Shown here piece after piece: positions 36,892 through 44,461 of a stretch of 64,000 bases of DNA (positions are counted from its first letter, which is position 1; every line of letters begins with the position of its first letter). The translations under genes and the position numbers were made by a program. The notes under the pieces are model-generated. The model had not been told where the DNA came from, made no database searches, and worked only from the letters and a program-made list of their open reading frames with translations. Origin of the DNA: Pusillimonas caeni (GTDB taxonomy: Bacteria; Pseudomonadota; Gammaproteobacteria; Burkholderiales; Burkholderiaceae_B); contig NZ_PDUW01000002.1 in assembly GCF_003545815.1 (NCBI RefSeq), positions 434,001 to 498,000 on the forward strand, read 5' to 3'.

Positions 36892-37905
36892 ATGACTGAA
36901 ATGCTGATGCAGACCTTCGAGCACCCGGCGGCATGGACCCGGGCCGAAATGCAGGATTCCGACGTATGGAAGTACACCCTGAACCAGGACGAGGTCGATG
37001 AGCTGAAGGCGGCCGTGCGCCAGGCCATGGCCAAGGGCCGGCCCCTGCGCGAGATGGCGGCCGGCGATTTTCCGCTGCCGCTGCTGACGCCGCGCATCGA
37101 CAAGCTGCGCAAAGAACTGGAGTACGGGCGCGGCTTCGAACTATGGCGCGGCCTGCCCGTGGGCGAATGGAGCGAAGAAGAACTCAGCACCGCCTTCTGG
37201 GGGTTGGGCCTGCACCTGGGCGGCCCCATCGTGCAGAACTCCAAGGGCGAGCTGCTGGGCAGCGTCATCAACACCACCAGCACCGACCCCACCCAGAATG
37301 CCGATTCGCGCTTCTACCACACCAACCACGCCGCTCCCTTCCATGTGGACGGCGCCGACGTGGTCGGCCTGGCTTGTGTGCGGCCCTCGAAGACCGGCGG
37401 AGCCAGCCTGGTGGTGAGCTCGTGCAGCATCTACAACGCCATTCTGCGCGATCACCCCGAGCTCATCCCCCTGATGTACGAGCCCTTGTGGTTCGACCAT
37501 CGCGGCGAGCACAATGCCATCACCGGCAAGCCTTATTGGGTCACCTCGATATGCGGATGGAACAACGGCAAGCTGTCCACCATGTACTTGCGCAACTTCA
37601 TCGAATCGGGCCAGCGCTACGAAGGCGCGCCGCCGCTTACCGACAAGCACCGCCAGCTTTTCGACGTGATCGACGCCCTGGCCTCGTCCGACGAATTGTG
37701 CCTGTCGATGGATTTCCGTCCGGGCGACATCCAGTGGCTGAACAACCACACCACCCTGCATTCGCGCACCAGCTTCACCGACTGGGACGACCCCGGCCGC
37801 CGCCGCTGGCTGCTGCGCCTATGGCTCAACTTCTCCGAGCGCGACCGGTTTACCGATACCTACGGGTTTTATGGGATTGCGGTGGAGGAGGGGAAGGCGG
37901 CTTGA
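36892..37905 (+). CDS. TauD/TfdA-family 2-oxoglutarate/Fe(II) dioxygenase
   Basis: A 337-residue protein with the TauD fold. The iron ligands appear in FHVDGADVVGL (HxD) and TTLHSRTSF (distal His), and the 2-oxoglutarate carboxylate arginine in RRRWLLRLW. These enzymes hydroxylate unactivated C-H bonds with release of succinate and CO2, opening substrates such as taurine or 2,4-D-like ethers. It lies 105 bases after the aldolase gene with an AGGAG site, probably the same transcript, and could catalyse the first oxidative step of the pathway or a side reaction. Confidence 0.85.
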   Translation: MTEMLMQTFEHPAAWTRAEMQDSDVWKYTLNQDEVDELKAAVRQAMAKGRPLREMAAGDFPLPLLTPRIDKLRKELEYGRGFELWRGLPVGEWSEEELSTAFWGLGLHLGGPIVQNSKGELLGSVINTTSTDPTQNADSRFYHTNHAAPFHVDGADVVGLACVRPSKTGGASLVVSSCSIYNAILRDHPELIPLMYEPLWFDHRGEHNAITGKPYWVTSICGWNNGKLSTMYLRNFIESGQRYEGAPPLTDKHRQLFDVIDALASSDELCLSMDFRPGDIQWLNNHTTLHSRTSFTDWDDPGRRRWLLRLWLNFSERDRFTDTYGFYGIAVEEGKAA

Positions 37906-37973
37906 GGCTTCTTGGATGACAATGGCGGGTACGCCAACTGCTGGCGATCAAGACCATTTCAGGAGGAAGAATC

Positions 37974-38528
37974 ATGAAGAATCTGTTTATTCAATCTTCG
38001 ATGTCCTTCGGCCGCGCACGACCTGCCGAGGCGCTTTTTCAAGGCCGGCAACGGGTGGCTTCCTCGGCCGCGTCCCGGCGGATGCGTTTGGCCTGCGCCT
38101 CGGCGCTGCTGGGGGGAGCGGGGCTGTTGTGCATCGGCTGGATGGGCGCCGCTCATGCGCAGCTCCCTCCGGCCCAGACCGCACAAGGCGTGGAATACGT
38201 GACCGGCGGCTTCGGCTCGGATGCGGCGGCGGCCTTCAAAGAGGCCAAGTCACGCTATCCCCTGGCGCTGACCTTCGCCGCCACGGACGAGGACGGCTCC
38301 ACGCCCTATGTGGCCGAAGTGCAGCTGGAAGTGACCGACGAGCAGGGCAAAAGCGTGCTGTCCCTGCCCTCGGTCGGCCCCTTCCTGCTGGCCGACCTGA
38401 AGCCCGGCACCTACACGGTGCGCGCCACGTACGAGGGCAAGGCCCAGACCCAGCAGATGAAAGTGGCCGGGCCCGGCAGCGCCGACGCGCGCATAGCCTG
38501 GAAGCGGGCGGCGGGCGGGCCTGATTGA
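37974..38528 (+). CDS. Periplasmic protein with carboxypeptidase-regulatory-like domain
   Basis: A 184-residue protein. The N-terminus is long and basic, followed by a hydrophobic segment ending at AAHAQ (cleavage near residue 62), so it is exported. The mature part contains FGSDAAAAFKEAK, a beta-rich stretch with VQLEVTDEQGKSVL and LKPGTYTVRATYEGKAQTQ, a small Ig-like carrier domain of the carboxypeptidase-regulatory type. No catalytic residues are evident. It has an AGGAGGA site and may be independent of the operon. Function unknown. Confidence 0.75.
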   Translation: MKNLFIQSSMSFGRARPAEALFQGRQRVASSAASRRMRLACASALLGGAGLLCIGWMGAAHAQLPPAQTAQGVEYVTGGFGSDAAAAFKEAKSRYPLALTFAATDEDGSTPYVAEVQLEVTDEQGKSVLSLPSVGPFLLADLKPGTYTVRATYEGKAQTQQMKVAGPGSADARIAWKRAAGGPD

Positions 38529-38657
38529 GGAAGACTTGCCCACCAGTGCACCCAAGGGCGTATTTCGGACATTCTGAGTGGCCGGCGAGGGGTCGGCAAA
38601 GAGATCGCCAAGAAGTTGGCTCGACGCTTCAACGTCAGTGCCGCTGTGTTCTTGTAG
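38529..38657 (+). pseudogene. C-terminal remnant of a HigA-like antitoxin
   Basis: The frame ending at the TAG at 38655-38657 reads RISDILSGRRGVGKEIAKKL then ARRFNVSAAVFL. This is the last helix-turn-helix part of a HigA-type (XRE family) antitoxin. It has no start codon or preceding domain, and the frame is closed upstream by the stop of the neighbouring gene region. It is the third toxin-antitoxin remnant in this part of the window. Confidence 0.65.
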
Positions 38658-38717
38658 ACGAAAATTAATAATAAGTTAGTTTATCTATCAAAATATTACG
38701 TTCCTGCCTATACTTGG

Positions 38718-38744
38718 CCACATGGGCATTTTCAGCCCATGTGG
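38718..38744. promoter_or_regulatory. Perfect 10-bp inverted repeat in autotransporter leader
   Basis: CCACATGGGC (38718-38727) and GCCCATGTGG (38735-38744) are exact reverse complements around a seven-base loop. A TATACT hexamer (38709-38714) just upstream looks like a -10 box in an otherwise AT-rich stretch. The repeat is therefore probably at the start of the autotransporter transcript, as an operator or a leader hairpin. Confidence 0.5.
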
Positions 38745-38804
38745 AAAGTACTTGCATCAGTGGCGTTCGTTTGTTCTTGGATCTTTATTTTCAAGGAGAG
38801 ATGC

Positions 38805-39293
38805 ATGGCTGAGCAATATACAAAGCGCCAACGAAATGGACTGCTGGCGGGACGAGACAGGACCGGGGCGCAGCTTGGGCGAAAGCCGAGCGAAAGTCGG
38901 GAAGGTTCGATCGCGAGGTGCGGCGGCTGGCCGGCGATAAAATCCGGCGGGCTGATTGAACGCGGATCAGGCGGCGAGCAGGGCAGGTGGGCCTATCATC
39001 CGCCGCCCTGGCGACGCTGGCTGGGTGTGGCGGCGTGTGTGGCAGGCATGGCGTGGGGAACGGAAGCAAGGGCGCAGATGGCATCTGCGCCCTTTGTGTT
39101 TGAGGGCGATGTGCTGCGCATCGAGACGCCGGGCTGGGAGTCGGACAGGGATTATCTGATCGATGCCTCGGCCTATATCGAGGTGGCCGATGGAATCGAA
39201 GCTCACCTGCGCGGCAATATCGGGGCGGTTTTCGGCTCGCCGAATGGCCTGTACAAGCTGGGCGCCGGAACGCTGCGCCTGTCGGGCTGTTAG
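38805..39293 (+). pseudogene. Autotransporter gene, 5' fragment interrupted by prophage
   Basis: From ATG 38805 (AAGGAGAG just upstream) the frame encodes a long polar leader. A signal-peptide core follows at PWRRWLGVAACVAGMAWGTE, ending ARAQ. The start of a passenger reaches GLYKLGAGTLRLSG, the passenger-associated transport repeat of classical autotransporters. Immediately after this motif the sequence changes to the prophage end and the frame stops. The rest of the passenger and the beta-barrel should lie beyond the right end of the prophage. The unusually long leader resembles extended signal-peptide regions of large autotransporters. Confidence 0.72.
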
Positions 39294-39460
39294 GAACCAG
39301 ATGGTTTGAGACATCCGGGTCTATGTGGGTTGGCGTGGGTTGATGCGGGCTGACGCCACGAAAATCAACGAGTTAGGCGTGGGTGGCGGCCGGCGCGGCA
39401 CTGGCGGATGGTTTGAGACATGCGGCGCCTTGGCGGCCGATGAACCACATGATTTGAGAC
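39294..39460 (+). repeat. Three transposase-site-like repeats at prophage left end
   Basis: A shared motif, ATGGTTTGAGACAT, occurs at 39301-39314 and 39408-39421. A third variant, ATGATTTGAGAC, lies at 39449-39460. Copies one and three are also preceded by GAACCAS. Three end repeats at unequal spacing match the L1-L2-L3 layout of MuA-binding sites. Confidence 0.75.
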
Positions 39461-39484
39461 GGGCGCGAAAGCCTAGGCGGCGCT

Positions 39485-39539
39485 GTTTAAACGGGCGGCC
39501 GCCAGCGCCCTGGAAATGTAAGTTACGGGGCGTTTAAAC
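39485..39539. repeat. Pair of GTTTAAAC palindromes near the left end
   Basis: The 8-base palindrome GTTTAAAC is found at 39485-39492 and 39532-39539. It stands out in GC-rich phage DNA. The role is unknown. The stretch from 39461 to 39544 contains no gene. Confidence 0.5.
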
Positions 39540-39544
39540 ACCCG

Positions 39545-39745
39545 TCACGAGGCGCGGCGCTTGTCGGCCGTGTCCTGCTGGTCCTGCGCGGGCGTGTGCT
39601 GCTGGACGCTGCCGTCGCCGCCGATGATGACGACCCCGCGATTGCCGATGATGATGTTGCTCTGAATGAGAGGCACGCCCCGGCCGGCCTGCCCACGCTC
39701 CAGAATCTCCCGTATCTCCTTGTCTAAGTCGATTTCGTCGCTCAT
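39545..39745 (-). CDS. Small lysogeny-module protein, unknown function
   Basis: A 66-residue protein expressed leftward after the repressor, with a strong GGAAGGAG site before its ATG. It has an acidic N-terminal helix (MSDEIDLDKEIREILERGQ), then a strand-rich core with SNIIIGNRGVVIIGGDGSV and a polar tail. No family is recognised. Because it shares the repressor transcript it should be made in the lysogen, where superinfection or host-modulating genes are commonly kept. Confidence 0.65.
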   Translation of the reverse strand: MSDEIDLDKEIREILERGQAGRGVPLIQSNIIIGNRGVVIIGGDGSVQQHTPAQDQQDTADKRRAS

Positions 39746-39769
39746 ACGCTCCTTCCGCCCCTGCCGCTG

Positions 39770-40270
39770 CTATCGGTACGCGGCTAAATCTATGATGTTA
39801 CTTACTGTAGCGTGATCCGGCATTTCTTGTCGGCTTGCGAAGTGGCGGTACAGCACCCGGACGAGTCGCGCCAGCGCGGCCGGCTCCAGCTGGATGTTTC
39901 GGCGTTGCAGTTCCTCAAACGCCGAGCGCGACACACGCTCCAGCAGGTCTAGGTCGGCGCTACCAGGCGCTTCTGTGTCGCTTGACTCCGACCCCGCGCC
40001 GTGCGGCTCCCCTTCCCCTGTTGCCAGCCAGTCCAGGCGCACTTTTGCGGCCCTTGCCAAGCCGACCATAGCGGCGAACGACGGGGCGCTCTGCTCCCGG
40101 ATGTATCGATACAGCATATCCTCTGACACCGAAGCCGCAGATGCCGCACTTGCTCTAGTGCCGATTCGCTCCGCTGCTGCCTTGATGCGCGTTCCGATTC
40201 CCGGCTCAAGAATCGGAAAACCCTTTCCGTTCAAGGCTCTGCCTTCCGATTCTACGATTTTTCTTTTCAT
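39770..40270 (-). CDS. Phage repressor (c-like, helix-turn-helix)
   Basis: A 166-residue protein transcribed leftward, divergent from ner. An XRE-type helix-turn-helix covers about residues 25-80 (GTRIKAAAERIG, EDMLYRYIREQSAPSFAAMV, DWLATGEG). The C-terminal part, about residues 100-166, is helical and probably mediates oligomerisation. Position and orientation equal those of the Mu c repressor, though the DNA-binding domain is of XRE rather than Mu type. It is expected to silence the early promoter and keep lysogeny. Confidence 0.8.
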   Translation of the reverse strand: MKRKIVESEGRALNGKGFPILEPGIGTRIKAAAERIGTRASAASAASVSEDMLYRYIREQSAPSFAAMVGLARAAKVRLDWLATGEGEPHGAGSESSDTEAPGSADLDLLERVSRSAFEELQRRNIQLEPAALARLVRVLYRHFASRQEMPDHATVSNIIDLAAYR

Positions 40271-40299
40271 ATCAAAGACCTAGATCATTATCTATGTCA

Positions 40300-40371
40300 G
40301 CAAGAGTATTCTCTGAATCGGAACATGCAGATTCTCTTGCGCGCCTAGAATATCTGCCGTAAGATTACGGC
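40300..40371. promoter_or_regulatory. Repressor/Ner operator region
   Basis: The gap between the divergent repressor and ner genes (40271-40371) holds an inverted repeat with arms GCAAGAG (40300-40306) and CTCTTGC (40334-40340), which nests a second pair GAATC/GATTC. A perfect palindrome GCCGTAA-GA-TTACGGC lies at 40356-40371 and abuts the ner start codon. A TAGAAT hexamer at 40346-40351 could be the early -10 box. Confidence 0.6.
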
Positions 40372-40674
40372 ATGACTAAACACAAAGCCCCGAAAAAACC
40401 GGCCTCTAGTGACTGGCACCGCGCCGATATAAAGGCGGCGCTAGAGAAGGCCGGGTGGAGTCTTCGCCGACTGGCGGCGCATCACGGTTACGCGGCGCCT
40501 ACCACCCTGACGATTCCGCTTAATCGGCCATGGCCGAAGGGGGAGCGAATCATTGCAGCAGCAATAGGCGTTGACCCGGCCGAAATTTGGCCGAGTCGCT
40601 ATCAGAAGAAGTATAGCGCTCCACGGTGTGACGAGGACGCAAAAACTCTAGAGGGGGATGTCGCATGTGCATGA
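40372..40674 (+). CDS. ner: Ner-like transcriptional regulator
   Basis: A 100-residue protein of the Ner/Nlp helix-turn-helix family. It shows DWHRADIKAALEKAGWSLRR, then PLNRPWPKGERIIAAAIG and the diagnostic ending PAEIWPSRY. In Mu-like phages Ner turns down both the early and repressor promoters after induction. No Shine-Dalgarno sequence precedes the ATG. Instead, a perfect 16-base palindrome touches it, so translation or transcription start may be unusual, and autoregulation is likely. Confidence 0.88.
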   Translation: MTKHKAPKKPASSDWHRADIKAALEKAGWSLRRLAAHHGYAAPTTLTIPLNRPWPKGERIIAAAIGVDPAEIWPSRYQKKYSAPRCDEDAKTLEGDVACA

Positions 40675-40780
40675 TCGCGCTCCTGTTCTTGGGAAGGGGA
40701 CAGATTAAATGTTGGGCCTGCTCCGGCCTAGATGCAGCCGGCGGCGGCGTTTGGAATGTGTCCGCCGCGAGGGGGTCCAA

Positions 40781-41266
40781 ATGAGCCGCCGCCGCTGGAA
40801 GCCACGCCAGGCTGCGACCATGCAAGAGGCCATCCGCCTGTGCCTGGACTACGCCCTGCATAAGCACAATCGCTCGGTCGCCCGCGTGGCCGAGCTGATC
40901 GGCGTATCTGAATGGGTGATCTACAAGTGGATGAGCGAGGGATCAATCCCCAGCAAGCGCATCCGCCCGTTCGAGTTCGCGTGCGACTCCACGTTCGTCA
41001 CCCAGCACATCGCCGTCAGTGCGCAAAAGCTGGTGATCGACATCCCGGCAGGCCGGGCCGCCGGCGAGCGCGACCTGCTGGATCTGCAAAACGCGCTGAA
41101 CAGCGCCGTATCCCTGCTGACCAGCTTCTACCGCGACGAGGCCAAGCCCGAGGACGTGCTGCAGGGCGTGACGCTGGCCATGATGCAGTTGGCCGGCCAC
41201 CGAGAGAACGTGCGGAAAAGCGCTGCGCCCGAGCTGGACCTGTTCGGCGGGGAGGATGACGCATGA
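40781..41266 (+). CDS. Early phage DNA-binding protein, unknown function
   Basis: A 161-residue protein starting at ATG 40781 (GAGGGGG five bases upstream). Residues about 30-60 (RVAELIGVSEWVIYKWMSEG) form a helix-turn-helix. The rest is helical and ends acidic. Genes at this place in B3-like transposable phages often encode DNA-binding accessory proteins next to the transposase. It overlaps the transposase start by four bases, so the two are co-translated. Confidence 0.75.
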   Translation: MSRRRWKPRQAATMQEAIRLCLDYALHKHNRSVARVAELIGVSEWVIYKWMSEGSIPSKRIRPFEFACDSTFVTQHIAVSAQKLVIDIPAGRAAGERDLLDLQNALNSAVSLLTSFYRDEAKPEDVLQGVTLAMMQLAGHRENVRKSAAPELDLFGGEDDA

Positions 41267-43230
41267 CCCGCGAATGGTTCATCGCCCAGGAGCTTGCCGG
41301 CCTGCCCGGCCTGCCCAGCACCGAGCGCGGCGTGAATGGCTGGGGCGAAAGAGGCCGCATCACTCGTCGCAAGCGGAGCAAGGGGAAGGGGTGGGAGTAC
41401 GCCTTCTCATCACTCCCTGTCGAAACCCAGGCCGCGCTGCTCAAGCGCGACGCGCCACCGGCGCCCGCCGCCCCGGCCCGCCCGGTGGCGCCTACGCCTG
41501 ATCGCGCCGGCCTGTGGGACGCCTACGACCGCCGCCCGCAAAGCCTGAAGGATGAAGCCGCGCGGCGCCTGTCCGCGCTACAGGCCGTCGAGCGCCTGGT
41601 GGCCGCCGGCACCGGCCGGTCGCGCGCCGTCGAGGAGACGGCCAAGGCGTTCGGCGAGTCACGCCCCACGCTGTACCGCTGGGCCAAGCTGGTGGCCGGG
41701 CTGGACCCGGCCGACTGGCTGGCCGCGCTGGTTCCGGCCTACACCGGCCGCACGGCCAAGGCGGAGTGCGACGAGCGCGCCTGGGACTTCTTCAAGGCGG
41801 AATGGTTGCGGGCCGAGGCGCCATCCATCGCCACCGCCTACGACCGCATGGTGCGCGCGGCGCGCGAGCAGGGGTGGGTGGTGCCCAGCCGGAACACGGT
41901 CACCCGGTGGGCGAACGAGATACCGCGCACGCTGCGCGTACTCAAGCGCGAGGGCGAGCACGCCATGATGCGGCTATACCCGTCGCAACATCGCACCGTG
42001 CGCGACCTGTACGCGATGGCCTGGATCAACGGCGACGGCTACCAGCACAACGTGTTCGTCCGGTTCCCGGACGGCACCATCGGGCGCCCCAAGACGTGGT
42101 TCTGGCAGGACATCTACAGCCGCCGCATCGTCGGCTACCGAACGGACCGCACCGAGCACAGCGACATGATCCGCCTGGCCCTGGGCGACGTGATCGAGCG
42201 CTACGGCATCCCCGAGCACGCCACCATCGACAACACGCGCGCGGCGGCCAACAAGTGGCTGACCGCCGGCGTGCAAACGCGCTACCGCTTCAAGGTCCGC
42301 GAGGAAGACCCGGTGGGCCTGATGCCGCAACTGGGCATCAAGCTGCACTGGACCAGCGTGCATAACGGCAAGGGCCACGGCCAGGCCAAGCCGGTCGAGC
42401 GCGCCTTCGGTGTAGGCGGCATCGGCGAATACGTGGACAAGCACCCGAAGTTCGCCGGCGCCTACACCGGCCCCAACGTCATGGCCAAGCCCGAGAACTA
42501 CCAGTCCACGGCGGTCGAGTGGGACGTGTTCGTGCAGGTGCTGCGCGCCGAGATCGACGCCTGGAATGCGCGTACCGGCCGGCGCACCGAGATATGCGCG
42601 GGCGAGCTGTCGTTCGACCAGGCGTTCCGCGACAGCTACGAGCGCAGCGCGCACCTGATCCGCCGCGCCACCGAGGCGCAGCGCCGCATGTGGATGCTGG
42701 CCGCCGAGGCGGTGACGGTGCAGCGCGACGCCAGCGTGGCGCTGGCCATCGGCAAGGGGCCGAGCGGGCGCAACCGCTACGCCTGCGACGCGCTGATCGA
42801 GCACGTCGGCCGCAAGGTGGTGGTGCGCTTCGACCCGGACAGCCTGCACGAATGCGTGCATCTGTACCAGCTGGACGGCCGCTACATCGGCCAGGCCGAT
42901 TGCATGATGGCCGCCGGCTTCGGCGACACCAGCGCGGGCCGCGAATGGCGGCGCCAGCACAAGCAGCGCCTGAAGGCCGCCAAGCAGATGGCCGAGGCCG
43001 AGATCCGCATGTCGGCCATCGAGGCGGCCGACTACATGCCCGATCCCCAGCCGGACCCCGAGACGCCCCTGCAGACCAATGTGGTGCGCGGCGCCTGGAA
43101 GGCGCCGGCCAAGAAGGTAGCGAACAGCGATGTGGTGCCCGAGGCAGAGGGAGAAATGCCCGCCGAGCGGCACCGCTTCGACGACTTCATCCTGGGCCAG
43201 ATGGAGCAATGGAAGCGCGGCCAGGTATGA
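41263..43230 (+). CDS. Mu-type DDE transposase (MuA-like)
   Basis: A 655-residue transposase. The N-terminal end-binding domain opens WFIAQELAGLPGLPSTERG as in Mu A. A RNase H-like catalytic core carries Asp258 (INGDGYQ), Asp323 (TIDNTRAAA) and Glu379 (VERAFG), in spacing close to that of Mu A. A Mu transposase C-terminal beta-barrel domain follows from about residue 480, and a basic tail would contact the ATPase. It catalyses strand transfer for integration and replicative transposition from the phage ends. Confidence 0.92.
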   Translation: MTREWFIAQELAGLPGLPSTERGVNGWGERGRITRRKRSKGKGWEYAFSSLPVETQAALLKRDAPPAPAAPARPVAPTPDRAGLWDAYDRRPQSLKDEAARRLSALQAVERLVAAGTGRSRAVEETAKAFGESRPTLYRWAKLVAGLDPADWLAALVPAYTGRTAKAECDERAWDFFKAEWLRAEAPSIATAYDRMVRAAREQGWVVPSRNTVTRWANEIPRTLRVLKREGEHAMMRLYPSQHRTVRDLYAMAWINGDGYQHNVFVRFPDGTIGRPKTWFWQDIYSRRIVGYRTDRTEHSDMIRLALGDVIERYGIPEHATIDNTRAAANKWLTAGVQTRYRFKVREEDPVGLMPQLGIKLHWTSVHNGKGHGQAKPVERAFGVGGIGEYVDKHPKFAGAYTGPNVMAKPENYQSTAVEWDVFVQVLRAEIDAWNARTGRRTEICAGELSFDQAFRDSYERSAHLIRRATEAQRRMWMLAAEAVTVQRDASVALAIGKGPSGRNRYACDALIEHVGRKVVVRFDPDSLHECVHLYQLDGRYIGQADCMMAAGFGDTSAGREWRRQHKQRLKAAKQMAEAEIRMSAIEAADYMPDPQPDPETPLQTNVVRGAWKAPAKKVANSDVVPEAEGEMPAERHRFDDFILGQMEQWKRGQV

Positions 43231-43260
43231 AAAACCCCGCGCAGTAGGCGCTGCGCGGGG
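43230..43260 (-). terminator. Intrinsic terminator on the minus strand after the transposase gene
   Basis: A perfect 10-bp stem (CCCCGCGCAG at 43235-43244, CTGCGCGGGG at 43251-43260) with a six-base loop is flanked by five A residues at 43230-43234. Read leftward this is a GC-rich hairpin followed by TTTTT, the form of an intrinsic terminator. Rightward it has no T-run, so early transcription should pass through. Confidence 0.7.
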
Positions 43261-43312
43261 CGTGTAGCAAACGGGCCATGTGGCCATCAACCAGCAAACA
43301 GGAGCATACCAG

Positions 43313-44281
43313 ATGGACCAAAACGTGACGCAACTGGAAACCGCCCGCCGCGCCCCGCACGACGACGTGCTGATTGGCGAGGTCAAGGCCATCATGCAGG
43401 CCGAGGATCTGACCCAAGCGCAGATCAGCGGCCTGACCGGCATCGGTAAAGCGCGCCTTAGCCAGTGGCTGAACGGCGTTTATACGGGCAACGTGGCCGC
43501 CATCGAGGCGGACATCCGCCGCTGGCTGGAAAGCCGGCGCGCCGCTGCTGCCGTGTCCGCCACGCTGCCGGCCGCGCCCGGCTGGGTGGAGACGCCCACG
43601 GCGCGCGCGGTGCTGTCGGCGCTGTCGTTCTCGCAGATGGCCGAGGCCGTGTCCGTCATCTACGGCGGCGCCGGCGTGGGCAAGTCCACCGCGCTGAAGC
43701 AATACCAGCGCCGCGCGCCCAACGTGTGGGTGGTCACCGCCACGCCAGCCGTGTCGGCGCCAGGCCCCATCCTGACCCGCATCGCGCAGACGCTGGGCAT
43801 CCGCACCACCGGCGCGGTGCATGTGATCGAGGCCAACATCGTGGAGCGCGTGCGCGAGACGCGCGGCCTGCTGGTCATCGACGAAGCGCAGCACCTGACG
43901 CACCGCGCGCTGGATGCGGTGCGGTCCATTCACGACGCGGCCGGCATCGGCCTGGCCCTGGTCGGCAACGAGATCGTGTACAGCCAGCTGACCGGCGGCC
44001 AGCGCCAGGTCGGCTTCGCGCAGCTGTTTTCCCGCGTGGCCAAGCGCGTGCGCCTGTCGCGCGCCAAGGATGCCGACGTGCTGGCGCTGCTGGACGCCTG
44101 GCGCATCGACGATGCCGAGGCGCGCCAGCTGTGCCTGGGCATCGGCCGGCGTCCCGGCGCACTGCGCGGCCTGTCGCAGACGCTGCGCCTGGCCAGCATG
44201 TTCGCGGCCACGTCCGGCGCCGCCCGGCCGACCGCCGAGCATGTGCGCGACGCCTGGCAAGACCTGGGGGGCGAATCGTGA
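43313..44281 (+). CDS. MuB-like AAA ATPase, target-capture protein
   Basis: A 322-residue protein starting at ATG 43313, which has a GGAG site eight bases upstream, preferred over a GTG at 43280. The N-terminal domain has a helix-turn-helix (TQAQISGLTGIGKARLSQWL) as in MuB. The AAA domain has Walker A GGAGVGKST (about residue 118) and Walker B LLVIDEAQH. The C-terminal part, GIGRRPGALRGLSQTLRLA, is a lid region. MuB-type proteins coat target DNA, activate the transposase and give target immunity. Confidence 0.9.
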   Translation: MDQNVTQLETARRAPHDDVLIGEVKAIMQAEDLTQAQISGLTGIGKARLSQWLNGVYTGNVAAIEADIRRWLESRRAAAAVSATLPAAPGWVETPTARAVLSALSFSQMAEAVSVIYGGAGVGKSTALKQYQRRAPNVWVVTATPAVSAPGPILTRIAQTLGIRTTGAVHVIEANIVERVRETRGLLVIDEAQHLTHRALDAVRSIHDAAGIGLALVGNEIVYSQLTGGQRQVGFAQLFSRVAKRVRLSRAKDADVLALLDAWRIDDAEARQLCLGIGRRPGALRGLSQTLRLASMFAATSGAARPTAEHVRDAWQDLGGES

Positions 44282-44460
44282 AGCCCCGCCACCAGCCCGA
44301 GCAGGTCGAGTACGGCCCGATGCACCCGGATCTGTTCGACGGCGAGACGCCCATCGTGTGGGTGTCCGGCGCCGCCGAGCAGCCCGCCACCGAACCCCGG
44401 AAAGTGCGGGGGGGGGGCAGCATGATGCACGCAAGCGCGAACGGCGCGAGGAGACCCTGA
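44278..44460 (+). CDS. Small phage protein with G10 tract
   Basis: A 60-residue frame from GTG 44278, overlapping the ATPase stop as GTGA and preceded by a G-rich ribosome site. No family is recognised. It contains a run of ten G residues (44408-44417) in the codons for a Gly-rich turn. After the run the current frame ends MMHASANGARRP, whereas the neighbouring frame reads HDARKRERREETLK to 44465, a more protein-like basic end. The reading frame may thus vary by slippage. Confidence 0.55.
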   Translation: MKPRHQPEQVEYGPMHPDLFDGETPIVWVSGAAEQPATEPRKVRGGGSMMHASANGARRP

Positions 44461-44461
44461 A

